A DNA stretch of 64,000 nucleotides from Segatella copri (GTDB taxonomy: Bacteria > Bacteroidota > Bacteroidia > Bacteroidales > Bacteroidaceae): the NCBI RefSeq assembly GCF_019127135.1, contig NZ_JAHOEA010000009.1:19462-83461 (forward strand), in the 5' to 3' direction. The notes under the pieces were generated by a model. It was not told the origin of the DNA. It worked only from the letters and a program-made list of their open reading frames with translations, and did no database searches. The translations under genes and the position numbers were made by a program. This document shows, piece after piece, positions 45,827 to 54,172 of the stretch (position 1 is the first letter of the stretch; each line of letters begins with the position of its first letter).

Positions 45827-47779
45827 TTACTCTTCAGCGGCCTTCAATTGCTCTGCAACCTCGGCATTGATGCGCTGAGCGAACTCTTCCATGCTCATGG
45901 TAGCCTGTTCGCCACCACCCTGCTTACGCATAGATACCAAGCCCTCGGCACTCTCCTTCTCACCTACGATGACCATGTAAGGAACACGCTTCAACTCGTT
46001 GTCGCGAATCTTGCGGCCAATCTTCTCGTTACGGTCATCAACCAAAGCACGTACACCCTGCTTATCAAGATACTGACGTACCTTCTGAGCATAATCGTTG
46101 AACTTCTCAGAGATAGGAAGAATTGCAACCTGGTCTGGAGTCAACCACAATGGGAAGTGACCGGCGGTGTGCTCGATGAGAACGGCTGTGAATCGCTCCA
46201 GTGAACCGAATGGTGCACGGTGAATCATCACAGGAGTCTTCTTTGAGTTATCCTCAGCGGTATATTCCAGCTTGAAGCGCTCAGGCAAGTTGTAATCCAC
46301 CTGGATGGTACCCAACTGCCAGCGACGACCGATGGCATCCTTTACCATGAAGTCGAGCTTAGGACCATAGAAGGCAGCCTCGCCAACCTCCTCACGAGTC
46401 TCAAGACCCTTCTCCTTGCAAGCCTCACGGATAGCGTTCTCGCTCTCTTCCCAAATCTCATCAGAACCGATATACTTCTCTGTATCCTTAGGATCGTGGA
46501 GAGAAATCTGTGCCTCGTAGTTCTCGAAACCGAAAATCTTGAATACCTTCAGGATTACGTCGATTACATTCTCGAACTCAGACTTCACCTGATCTGAACG
46601 GACGAAGATGTGAGCATCATCCTGAGTAAATGTACGAACACGAGTCAAACCATGGAGCTCACCGCTCTTCTCATAGCGGAATACGGTACCGAACTCTGCA
46701 ATACGCAAAGGAAGATCCTTGTAAGAACGTGGCTTGCGAGCGTAGATTTCGCAGTGGTGAGGACAGTTCATTGGCTTGAGCATATACTCCTCATCCTCCT
46801 CAGGAGTCTGAATAGGCTGGAATGCATCCTTACCATAGTGAGCATAGTGACCAGATGTAACATAGAGACTCTTGCCACCGATACCTGGACAGATAACCTC
46901 CTGATAGTTATAAGGCTTCAGGAGAGAACGGAGCAACTCCTGCAAACGGAGGCGGAGCTGTGTACCCTTTGGCAACCAGATAGGAAGACCCTTACCTACA
47001 CGCTCAGAGAACATGAAGAGTTCCATCTCCTTACCAATCTTACGGTGGTCACGCTTCTTAGCCTCTTCGAGAATTACCAGGTACTCATCGAGCATCTTCT
47101 TCTTAGGGAAGCTGATACCGTAGATACGGGTCATCTGCTCGCGCTTGGCATCACCGCGCCAGAAAGCACCAGCCACACTTGTAATCTTCACAGCCTTGAT
47201 AAGGCCAGTGTTCATCAAGTGAGGACCACGGCAAAGATCGGTAAAATTGCCCTGGGTATATGTGGTGATGGTACCATCCTCCAAGTCCTGCTCAATGTGC
47301 TCGCACTTGTAGGTCTGACCATCAGCCTTGAACTCAGCGAGAGCATCAGCCTTAGCCACCTCCTTGCGAACCACAGGTTCGTTCTTCTTGGCAAGTTCCA
47401 ACATCTTAGCCTCGATCTTGGCGAAGTCATTCTCTGAAATCACCTGACCCTCGGCTGGCATCACGTCGTAGAAGAAACCACTCTCTACGGCTGGACCGAA
47501 ACCGAACTGGATGCCTGGGTAAAGCTCCTGAAGAGCCTCAGCCAACAAGTGGGCAGAAGTATGCCAGAATGTGTGCTTACCCTGCTCATCCTCAAACTTA
47601 TAGAGTTCTACATTCGCATCCTCATTGATAGGACGGTTCAACTCTACTGTCTCACCATTAACACCGCAAGATACAACGTTGCGAGCGAGAGCCGGTGAGA
47701 TGCTCTCGGCGATTTGTAAGCCAGTTACGCCCTGCTCATACTCACGAACAGATCCGTCTGGGAATGTGATTTTTACCAT
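45827..47779 (-). CDS. thrS: Threonyl-tRNA synthetase
   Basis: A 650-aa class II synthetase. The N-terminal TGS domain (residues about 1-62) is followed by the N2 editing domain with [11 protein letters not shown] and the later zinc-like YKCEHIEQD. The catalytic core contains [20 protein letters not shown] (zinc Cys and motif 2 region) and motif 3 [19 protein letters not shown]. The C-terminal anticodon-binding domain ends the protein. The size matches E. coli ThrRS (642 aa). It precedes infC as in many bacteria but is separated from it by a terminator and promoter. Confidence 0.97.
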   Translation of the reverse strand: MVKITFPDGSVREYEQGVTGLQIAESISPALARNVVSCGVNGETVELNRPINEDANVELYKFEDEQGKHTFWHTSAHLLAEALQELYPGIQFGFGPAVESGFFYDVMPAEGQVISENDFAKIEAKMLELAKKNEPVVRKEVAKADALAEFKADGQTYKCEHIEQDLEDGTITTYTQGNFTDLCRGPHLMNTGLIKAVKITSVAGAFWRGDAKREQMTRIYGISFPKKKMLDEYLVILEEAKKRDHRKIGKEMELFMFSERVGKGLPIWLPKGTQLRLRLQELLRSLLKPYNYQEVICPGIGGKSLYVTSGHYAHYGKDAFQPIQTPEEDEEYMLKPMNCPHHCEIYARKPRSYKDLPLRIAEFGTVFRYEKSGELHGLTRVRTFTQDDAHIFVRSDQVKSEFENVIDVILKVFKIFGFENYEAQISLHDPKDTEKYIGSDEIWEESENAIREACKEKGLETREEVGEAAFYGPKLDFMVKDAIGRRWQLGTIQVDYNLPERFKLEYTAEDNSKKTPVMIHRAPFGSLERFTAVLIEHTAGHFPLWLTPDQVAILPISEKFNDYAQKVRQYLDKQGVRALVDDRNEKIGRKIRDNELKRVPYMVIVGEKESAEGLVSMRKQGGGEQATMSMEEFAQRINAEVAEQLKAAEE

Positions 47780-47808
47780 AACAACTTAGTATTTTTATTA
47801 AATCGTCT

Positions 47809-47817
47809 GCAAAAGTA
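47809..47817 (-). promoter_or_regulatory. -7 element for thrS
   Basis: The minus strand reads TACTTTTGC, 30 bp before the start codon. A TTG lies upstream, but with only a 16-base spacer. Confidence 0.5.
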
Positions 47818-47996
47818 CGATTTCTTTTTGTAACAAGCGAATAAAAATGCATTTATTTTGCTAAACTTTGCTAATACCTCTTTATATTAAGGGCTTTTAA
47901 GACCGAAAATGCTGAGATATTGAAGTTTTCATCTGCTTTTCTACCAATATTTCGTAACACTTTGTAAAATTCAGATACATTTTTAGCCAATAAGTT

Positions 47997-48027
47997 TTGG
48001 AAAAACAAATATTTTCATTATCTTTGC
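47997..48027 (+). promoter_or_regulatory. Promoter of the asparaginase gene
   Basis: TTG (47997-47999), a 19-base spacer, TATCTTTGC (48019-48027), 37 bp upstream of the start codon. Confidence 0.85.
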
Positions 48028-48064
48028 ATCCGATAACGTGACAAAATGTAAAGAAACATAGAAA

Positions 48065-49096
48065 ATGGCAAAACCAAAGATTCTCATCATCTATACCGGT
48101 GGTACCATCGGTATGGGAAAGGACCCGATGACAGGTGTACTGGAACCTCTTGATTTCAATCACCTCGTTTCTTCCATGCCCGAATTCAAGCTCATTCAGG
48201 CAGAAATCGATGTGCGAAAATTCGACCCACCTATCGATTCCAGCGACATGGATCCTATGCGCTGGGCAGAAATCGTAAGCATGATATCCAACAACTACAA
48301 CGACTATGACGGATTCGTAATCCTTCATGGAACTGATACTATGGCTTACACTTCGTCTGCCCTATCTTTCATGCTTGAGAATCTGACCAAGCCTGTAATA
48401 TTGACGGGTAGCCAGTTGCCTATCGGTGAATTGCGAACCGACGGCAAGGAGAATCTGATGACAGCCATAGAGATTGCTTCTGCCAAGAATGCTGAAGGAC
48501 GCCCTATGGTGCCCGAGGTATGCATCTTCTTCAACGGCAAGCTGATTCGCGGTAACCGTGCCATCAAGATCAATGCCGAGGGTTTTCACGCTTTCGAATC
48601 ATTCAACTACCCTCACCTCTGCGATGTAGGAATCAATTTTCAATATCACAACCATCACATCCTCACACCGGATTACAGAAAGCCAATGGTTCCACACCTG
48701 AAGCTCGATCCGAACGTCATCGTGTTCAGTCTCTTCCCGGGTATCCAGGATAACATTGTGCGCCACGTGATGGAATCACCAGACCTCCGCGGTATTGTGA
48801 TGCGTACATTCGGTTCAGGCAATGCTCCTCACACGCCTTGGATCATGCGTCTTCTGGATCAGGCTGCCCATCGCGGAGTAAACATCGTGAATATCAGCCA
48901 ATGTCTTACGGGTAGCGTAGAGATGGAACGCTACGGAGCCGGCTTCCAGTTGAAAACCGCTCATGTGATAAGTGGATACGATTCTACCGTAGAGGCTATG
49001 GTCACCAAGATGATGTATCTGCAGGGAAGATATGCAGACAACAAAAAGGTAAGAGAAAAACTGACCGAATCTCTGGCTGGTGAAATCTCTATATAA
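48065..49096 (+). CDS. ansA: Type I L-asparaginase
   Basis: A 343-aa enzyme that hydrolyses asparagine to aspartate and ammonia. The first catalytic Thr is in IIYTGGTIGMG (about T14), and the second Thr-Asp pair is in ILHGTDTMAYTSSALSFM. No signal peptide is seen, which fits the cytoplasmic type I enzyme. The length matches E. coli AnsA (338 aa). It stands alone between its own promoter and an 11-bp inverted repeat at 49137-49198. Confidence 0.93.
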   Translation: MAKPKILIIYTGGTIGMGKDPMTGVLEPLDFNHLVSSMPEFKLIQAEIDVRKFDPPIDSSDMDPMRWAEIVSMISNNYNDYDGFVILHGTDTMAYTSSALSFMLENLTKPVILTGSQLPIGELRTDGKENLMTAIEIASAKNAEGRPMVPEVCIFFNGKLIRGNRAIKINAEGFHAFESFNYPHLCDVGINFQYHNHHILTPDYRKPMVPHLKLDPNVIVFSLFPGIQDNIVRHVMESPDLRGIVMRTFGSGNAPHTPWIMRLLDQAAHRGVNIVNISQCLTGSVEMERYGAGFQLKTAHVISGYDSTVEAMVTKMMYLQGRYADNKKVREKLTESLAGEISI

Positions 49097-49136
49097 TATA
49101 AGGTGAAATCTTCATCCATATAATGAAGCAATGGAA

Positions 49137-49198
49137 GTAAATGACAGCCTCCTGATAGTGTATACGATTAAGCTACAGATTAGAAGACTGTCATTTAC
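49137..49198 (+). terminator. Long-loop inverted repeat after the asparaginase gene
   Basis: Perfect 11-bp arms GTAAATGACAG (49137-49147) and CTGTCATTTAC (49188-49198) with a 40-base loop and no T run. It may end the transcript or act as a boundary before the small-peptide gene. Confidence 0.5.
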
Positions 49199-49324
49199 CC
49201 GCTCATTATGAGGTATTTAGCGAATACAAACAAAAATATTCTACTAAAACAGAATAATATTGCAGGAAATATGCAGAAAACTTTTAACGAAGGTTAAATA
49301 TCGACAGATTTTTAGCAAAAAAAC
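49199..49324. other. Spacer upstream of the small-peptide promoter
   Basis: A/T-rich sequence of 126 bp with no gene, repeat or hairpin that I can support. It completes the account of the 49097-49440 gene-free stretch. Confidence 0.4.
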
Positions 49325-49356
49325 TTGTTGCGTATCATTTTTTTGTGTAACTTTGC
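49325..49356 (+). promoter_or_regulatory. Promoter of the 38-codon peptide gene
   Basis: TTG (49325-49327), a 20-base spacer, TAACTTTGC (49348-49356): a full Bacteroidota consensus, 84 bp before the ATG at 49441. No other plus-strand gene follows within 2 kb, so the peptide gene is its evident target. Confidence 0.85.
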
Positions 49357-49440
49357 AGCGTAGAAAAAAGTAAAAGATCAGTATCCTTAATAGATACCAA
49401 TCCGTAATATAAATTAATAAATCAACAAAACCAACAAATT

Positions 49441-49557
49441 ATGAACATTAACAAGGTAAAGAAGTATGGTGAGTTCGTAGAAATTGCGGCTCCTGTAGAA
49501 AGTGCAACAGCAGAAGAGTATCCAACAGTATTAGGTGGAGAAATTTGGTACAACTAA
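49441..49557 (+). CDS. 38-aa orphan peptide with a C-terminal double-glycine motif
   Basis: The frame encodes MNINKVKKYGEFVEIAAPVE then SATAEEYPTVLGGEIWYN and a TAA stop. The first half is basic/amphipathic and leader-like. Gly32-Gly33 is preceded by Leu31, Val30, Tyr27 (-7) and Glu26 (-8), loosely like the double-glycine leader pattern cut by peptidase-containing ABC transporters. Only EIWYN follows. It has a consensus promoter, an 84-bp leader and a downstream hairpin, so expression is likely. A signalling or modified peptide is an inference: no transporter or modifying enzyme is near, and a regulatory leader peptide is the alternative. I do not recognise the family. Confidence 0.65.
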   Translation: MNINKVKKYGEFVEIAAPVESATAEEYPTVLGGEIWYN

Positions 49558-49564
49558 GAACTTC

Positions 49565-49611
49565 CTGCTAAGGATTCCTATCCTTTGTATCAGATAGTTT
49601 TCCTTTAGCAG
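49565..49611 (+). terminator. Two-step hairpin after the peptide gene
   Basis: CTGCTAAGGA (49565-49574) pairs with TCCTTTAGCAG (49601-49611) with one bulged base, and CTATC/GATAG pair inside. It starts 8 bp after the stop codon. A T run (CTATTTTTATTT) occurs 20 bp later. Confidence 0.6.
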
Positions 49612-49685
49612 AACAGAAGCAAAAGGCTATTTTTATTTGATTCAGAACATCTTATAATTTTTAGCAGACACATTATTGCTCAATG

Positions 49686-49729
49686 ATAAAGGCTCAATCC
49701 TCGAATAAAATCGGGAACTGAGCCTTTAT
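49686..49729. terminator. Bidirectional terminator before the convergent DUF4301 gene
   Basis: An 11-bp stem ATAAAGGCTCA / TGAGCCTTTAT, with partial pairing continuing inward (TCGA/TCGG). It lies between the peptide gene and the DUF4301 stop. Confidence 0.8.
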
Positions 49730-49769
49730 TGTGTTTATATCTTATCAATGAGATATACGGAATCGTAGA

Positions 49770-51341
49770 TTAGTGCTTACCGCAGCAACCGCCCTCTCCG
49801 TGCTCGTGCTTGATACCACCCTCTACAGCCTGATGCTGGTCGCGGAGCAGATCGTTAACGGTCTTCACTGGGTTGAAGGTACCGAGAGGAACCTCTACGA
49901 ATACAGTATTCCAGTCGCTCATCGCACCATTCCAGAGACCTGGCAACTCGAGTGCCTTCAAATCCTTACCATTCTTACTCTTGCTAGAGATGAAACCTGT
50001 AGATGGGTCAACGAACTTAGGAAGATCGAAGGCATTGCCCTGGTAATCCTTGGTAGCGCAGACGAGGTCTACCGGGTTGAAGTGTGTTCCCTCGGTAAAC
50101 ATCTTCATATACTCCTCGTTATTCTTGTCAATCTGAGAGCTCTCCAGAATCTGAAGACTTACGGTACCATCCTGGTTATAAGTAAGGAATGGACCACCAC
50201 CAGGCTCGCCCACGTTCTTAACAACACCGCAGACACGCATAGGACGGTTCAGCTTCTTGCGCAGATAGATAACCAGTTCGGCATCCTCCAGCTCCTTGAT
50301 ATCAGCCTTGCGGCAGCAAAGGTCGCGCTGAACGAAGCGGATAATTTCCTCCAGCTTCTCATGGTTGTACTGACCAGAATCCAAAACCTTCAGATAATCG
50401 AAAGCCTGCTTCTGCAGAGTAACCAATACACCTGCAATCACCTGCTTCCAGGTAACAGTCTCTGCCTTCAAGCGATCAGGAACCACATTATCGATGTTCT
50501 TGATGAATACTACATCTGCATCAATCTCGTTGAGATTCTCGATGAGCGCGCCATGACCGCCCGGACGGAACAGCAAAGAGCCATCCTCGTTACGGAAAGG
50601 AGTATTGTCTGGATTGGCAGCGATGGTATCGGTGCTAGGCTTCTGCTCAGAGAATGAGATGTTGTACTTGATGCCGTAGCGCTGTGCATACTTATCTGCC
50701 TTCTCGGCTACCATCTGCTTGAAGAGTTCCAGGTGGTCGTGAGAAACGGTGAAATGAACGTTTGCCTCGCCGTTGCTGCTAGCATAGAGCGCAGCCTCAA
50801 CCAGGTGCTCCTCCATTGGGGTGCGAACCTCGTCCTCATACTCGTGGAACTGGAGCAATCCCTTAGGCAACTGACCGTAGTTCAATCCCTCTGGCTTGAG
50901 GAGATTAGCCACAACAGCCTTGTAATCACCCTTCTTGATAAGGCACATGATACCCTTCTCGTTGTTTACATGGCACTTATCGCAGAGTGCCTTGCGGAAA
51001 GCAAACTTCTTGATATTCTCGAAGAATTGTTTTTCGAAGTCAGTAGTAGGAACATCGTATGGAGCATCGAGGAATGCAAACATGTTCTTGAACATGCGGC
51101 TTGCCGCACCTGAAGCAGGTACGAACTTCACAATCTTGTGACCCTCAGCCTTGTAGTCGTTCCACGCCTTCTCGTAGTCCTCTACTTCCTGAGCTGTAGG
51201 AGCCATGATACCCTTACCGATGGCAGCCGCACCCTCGAGTTTGAGGAATGGGAAGCCATTCTTGATTTGTTCCAACTGGTGTTCAATCTGCTGCTCGGAG
51301 ATGCCGCGAGCAGCGATTTGGTTTAGATCTTGCTGATTCAT
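49770..51341 (-). CDS. DUF4301 protein, possibly nucleotidyltransferase-like
   Basis: A 523-aa soluble protein, assigned from memory to DUF4301 (Bacteroidota, function unknown). Internal motifs resemble UDP-sugar pyrophosphorylases: KFVPASGAASRMFKNM, an N-terminal glycine/Ser-rich basic loop, and FRPGGHGALIENLNEIDADV followed by FIKNIDNVVPDRL, like the GHGD...NIDN segments of that fold. This suggests a GT-A-type nucleotidyltransferase, as inference only. The C-terminus is His/Gly/Cys-rich (HEHGEGGCCGKH), a possible metal-binding tail. It is divergent from the small membrane-protein genes. Confidence 0.8.
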   Translation of the reverse strand: MNQQDLNQIAARGISEQQIEHQLEQIKNGFPFLKLEGAAAIGKGIMAPTAQEVEDYEKAWNDYKAEGHKIVKFVPASGAASRMFKNMFAFLDAPYDVPTTDFEKQFFENIKKFAFRKALCDKCHVNNEKGIMCLIKKGDYKAVVANLLKPEGLNYGQLPKGLLQFHEYEDEVRTPMEEHLVEAALYASSNGEANVHFTVSHDHLELFKQMVAEKADKYAQRYGIKYNISFSEQKPSTDTIAANPDNTPFRNEDGSLLFRPGGHGALIENLNEIDADVVFIKNIDNVVPDRLKAETVTWKQVIAGVLVTLQKQAFDYLKVLDSGQYNHEKLEEIIRFVQRDLCCRKADIKELEDAELVIYLRKKLNRPMRVCGVVKNVGEPGGGPFLTYNQDGTVSLQILESSQIDKNNEEYMKMFTEGTHFNPVDLVCATKDYQGNAFDLPKFVDPSTGFISSKSKNGKDLKALELPGLWNGAMSDWNTVFVEVPLGTFNPVKTVNDLLRDQHQAVEGGIKHEHGEGGCCGKH

Positions 51342-51379
51342 AATACCATATTTATGTTAAATTTACACTATATGTGCTA

Positions 51380-51387
51380 CAAAGATA
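51380..51387 (-). promoter_or_regulatory. -7 element for the DUF4301 gene
   Basis: The minus strand reads TATCTTTG, 38 bp before the start codon. No -33 TTG at the expected distance. Confidence 0.45.
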
Positions 51388-51429
51388 ATAGTTTTTTCTG
51401 ATAATCAGAAATATTTCCGCTTTTTTTTG

Positions 51430-51438
51430 TACCTTTGC
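51430..51438 (+). promoter_or_regulatory. -7 element for the small-membrane-protein/rel unit
   Basis: TACCTTTGC, 63 bp upstream of the first small gene. No TTG at -33. Confidence 0.5.
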
Positions 51439-51501
51439 ATTGAAAATTTAACGAAGTAGGCGCTTTTTAACGCTGAATCGCCATTGTTTGTCAAATTTAA
51501 A

Positions 51502-51747
51502 ATGGAATATTGCGACATGGTCAGTAAGTTATCAAAGGAGCACGACCGAAGAACGTTGCTATCAACGTATCTGTACGGAGTATCAAACTTATTCATTAGT
51601 GGAACCGGAATTGGAGGTTTTTCCCCCTTGGTTACCGGCGAAACTATTGGCATTTACAATATCCTCTTCTTAGTACTGGGCATTGCCTCAGCATTCTTCC
51701 TTGCCTATAGTGCTAACAGAGTGATGAAGTATAACGATAAAAAATAA
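51502..51747 (+). CDS. Small membrane protein of unknown function
   Basis: 81 aa from the ATG at 51502; an ATG at 51517 (MVSKLSKEHD) is equally possible, and an in-frame TTG at 51484 is less likely. A charged N-terminus is followed by two hydrophobic segments (TYLYGVSNLFISGTGIGGF, then YNILFLVLGIASAFFLAYSA) and a basic tail, so it is probably a two-pass inner-membrane protein. It begins a unit of two tiny genes and the long RSH gene. I do not recognise the family. Confidence 0.7.
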   Translation: MEYCDMVSKLSKEHDRRTLLSTYLYGVSNLFISGTGIGGFSPLVTGETIGIYNILFLVLGIASAFFLAYSANRVMKYNDKK

Positions 51748-51752
51748 TAATT

Positions 51753-51857
51753 ATGGAGTTAATAACAATATTTATGGGGCTGAGTGCCGTAATTAGCGCC
51801 AGTTTCGCCATCTGGCTCAACACCAAGTCTGGCCAGAAATGGATAGACGAGTTATAA
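51753..51857 (+). CDS. 34-aa single-pass membrane peptide
   Basis: The frame encodes MELITIFMGLSAVISASFAI then WLNTKSGQKWIDEL. Nearly all of the first 22 residues are hydrophobic, giving one membrane helix, followed by a short polar tail. It starts 5 bp after the stop of the 81-aa gene and ends 38 bp before the RSH gene. The tight spacing argues for translation as part of one mRNA. Function unknown. Confidence 0.6.
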   Translation: MELITIFMGLSAVISASFAIWLNTKSGQKWIDEL

Positions 51858-51881
51858 CAACTCAATAAATATATCATCCGT

Positions 51882-51888
51882 AGGAGGG
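51882..51888 (+). promoter_or_regulatory. Strong Shine-Dalgarno of the RSH gene
   Basis: AGGAGGG, 7 bases before the ATG at 51896. Most genes in this window lack such a site, so this one fixes the start and is unusual. Confidence 0.75.
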
Positions 51889-51895
51889 AACGACA

Positions 51896-54115
51896 ATGAA
51901 CGAAACACCTTTTAAATTCACATCCGAAGAAAAGGAACAGACACTCCAAATCCTGGAGCGCCTGAGAACCGCCGTGGGCGACACATTCAAGCCGGGCGAT
52001 GAGCAGCATCTGCGTGAAGACATACAGCATGCCTTCATCAACCACCAGATCAAGCGCAACGTCTTCGGAATGAATCCAATACTCGCTGCCCTGCAAACCG
52101 CAGAAATCGCAGTAAACGAGATAGGTCTGAAACGAGATGGCATCATCGCCATTCTGATGCAGACCAGCGTTATCGATGGCTATCAGACCATCGAAGAGAT
52201 ACAGAAGAAATACGGAGATAGCGTAGCCCACATCATCAGTGGTCTACTCCGCATCCACGATTTATACAAGCGCAACCCTATCATAGAGAGCGAGAACTTC
52301 AGAAATCTGCTTATCTCATTCTCTGAGGATATGCGCGTCATCCTCATCATGATTGCCGACCGCGTGAACGTGATGCGACAGATTCGTGATACCGAACAGA
52401 AAGAGGCAAAGCATGAAGTAAGCGAAGAGGCAAGCTACCTCTATGCCCCACTCGCCCACAAACTGGGACTCTACAAACTGAAGAGCGAACTGGAGGACCT
52501 CAGTCTGAAGTATCTAGAGCACGATGCCTACTATATGATAAAGGACAAACTGAACGCCACCAAGGCTTCGCGCGATGCCTATATCGCCCGCTTCATCCAG
52601 CCAATCCAGGAGAAGCTCGATGCTGCCGGTCTGAAATATCACATGAAAGGCCGTACCAAGAGTATCCACTCTATCTGGCAAAAGATGAAGAAGCAGAAGT
52701 GCGCCTTCGAGGGTGTATACGATCTCTTTGCTATCCGTATTATCCTCGATGCACCAAGAGAGAAAGAGTATATGCAGTGCTGGCAGACCTTTGCCCTCAT
52801 CACCGACATGTATCAGCCAAACCCAAAGCGTATGCGCGACTGGCTCAGCGTGCCTAAGAGCAACGGTTATGAAAGTCTGCATACCACCGTACTGGGTCCT
52901 GAAAACAAATGGGTAGAGGTACAGATCAGAACCGAGCGCATGGACGATATTGCAGAGCACGGACTCGCTGCCCACTGGCGCTACAAGGGCATCAAGCAGG
53001 GAGAAGGCGGTATCGACGAATGGCTTGCCAATATCCGTGCTGCCCTCGAAAGCAATGACGACCTGCAGCTGATGGACCAGTTTACCACCGATCTGAAGGA
53101 AGACGAAGTATACGTGTTCACTCCAAAGGGCGACCTGCTGAACTTCCAGAAGGGAGCCACGGTACTCGACTTCGCCTACTACATCCACTCACGCATCGGC
53201 AATACCTGTGTGGGTGGAAAGATTAACGGCAGAGCCGTCACCTTCCGACAGGAACTCCATTCGGGAGATCAGGTAGAAATCCTCACACAGAGCAACCAGA
53301 AGCCACGCCGCGAATGGCTCAACATCGTACAGACATCCAAGGCTAAGGCCAAGATTCGCCTCGCGCTGAAGGAAACCCAGAAGAAGGACGGACTCTATGC
53401 CAAGGAACTGCTGGAGCGCCGATTCAAGAATAGGAAACTGGAGATTGACGAGAGCATCATGGCGCGCATCATCAAAAAGATGGGATATAAAGAGAATTCT
53501 GACTTCTACAAGGATGTAGCCGAGGAGAAACTCGACGTGAACAGCGTCATCGAGAAATACATTGAGGAGCGCGACCATGACTTGCACCTTGCCAATACCA
53601 ACAAGCCTGTAGAAAGTGCAGAGAATTTCGAGTTTGAGAATCCTACCGAGGAACTGATGAAGCAGAGCGACGATGTGCTGGTTATCGATGAGCACCTCAA
53701 AGGCATAGATTTCGAACTGGCTCATTGCTGCCACCCTATCTACGGCGACCCAATCTTCGGATTCGTTACCATCAGCAAGGGCATCAAGGTTCATCGCATT
53801 GACTGTCCTAACGCCAAGGAACTGCGCCGCCGTTTCGGTTACCGCATCGTGAAGGCGAAATGGAGCGGCAAGGGAACATCCAAGTATGCCATCACGCTCC
53901 GCATCATCGGAAACGACGATATCGGTATTGTGAGCAACATCACCAACATCATTTCCAAGGAAGATAAACTCATCATGCGAGGCATCAACATCTCCTCCAA
54001 GGATGGTCTCTTCTCTGGCAATGTTACCGTGATGATTGATGATGCCGGCAAAACTGATGCACTCATCAAGAAACTTAGTGCCGTGAAGGGCGTTAAGCAG
54101 GTAACGAGAATATAA
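51896..54115 (+). CDS. Long RelA/SpoT-type (p)ppGpp synthetase with a degenerate hydrolase domain
   Basis: A 739-aa RSH protein. The N-terminal HD-hydrolase fold is recognisable but its catalytic residues are gone: NP (60-61) stands in place of the family HP, and MQTSVID (88-94) in place of HDVVEDT. The synthetase domain is intact (GRTKSIHSIWQKM, FEGVYDLFAIRI, SNGYESLHTTVLG, EVQIRTERMDDIAEHG). A TGS domain (about 405-465) and a C-terminal ACT domain (about 665-739) follow. It should make but not degrade (p)ppGpp, as E. coli RelA does. It follows two small membrane-protein genes and ends at a strong terminator. Confidence 0.93.
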   Translation: MNETPFKFTSEEKEQTLQILERLRTAVGDTFKPGDEQHLREDIQHAFINHQIKRNVFGMNPILAALQTAEIAVNEIGLKRDGIIAILMQTSVIDGYQTIEEIQKKYGDSVAHIISGLLRIHDLYKRNPIIESENFRNLLISFSEDMRVILIMIADRVNVMRQIRDTEQKEAKHEVSEEASYLYAPLAHKLGLYKLKSELEDLSLKYLEHDAYYMIKDKLNATKASRDAYIARFIQPIQEKLDAAGLKYHMKGRTKSIHSIWQKMKKQKCAFEGVYDLFAIRIILDAPREKEYMQCWQTFALITDMYQPNPKRMRDWLSVPKSNGYESLHTTVLGPENKWVEVQIRTERMDDIAEHGLAAHWRYKGIKQGEGGIDEWLANIRAALESNDDLQLMDQFTTDLKEDEVYVFTPKGDLLNFQKGATVLDFAYYIHSRIGNTCVGGKINGRAVTFRQELHSGDQVEILTQSNQKPRREWLNIVQTSKAKAKIRLALKETQKKDGLYAKELLERRFKNRKLEIDESIMARIIKKMGYKENSDFYKDVAEEKLDVNSVIEKYIEERDHDLHLANTNKPVESAENFEFENPTEELMKQSDDVLVIDEHLKGIDFELAHCCHPIYGDPIFGFVTISKGIKVHRIDCPNAKELRRRFGYRIVKAKWSGKGTSKYAITLRIIGNDDIGIVSNITNIISKEDKLIMRGINISSKDGLFSGNVTVMIDDAGKTDALIKKLSAVKGVKQVTRI

Positions 54116-54135
54116 AACCGGATTACAGAAATACG

Positions 54136-54170
54136 AAAAAATCCCGCAGATTTTCTCTGCGGGATTTTTT
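54136..54170. terminator. Bidirectional terminator between RSH and TPR genes
   Basis: A perfect 15-bp stem with core ATCCCGCAGA / TCTGCGGGAT, a TTTTC loop, and A6/T6 runs as part of the arms. Confidence 0.9.
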
Positions 54171-54172
54171 TA

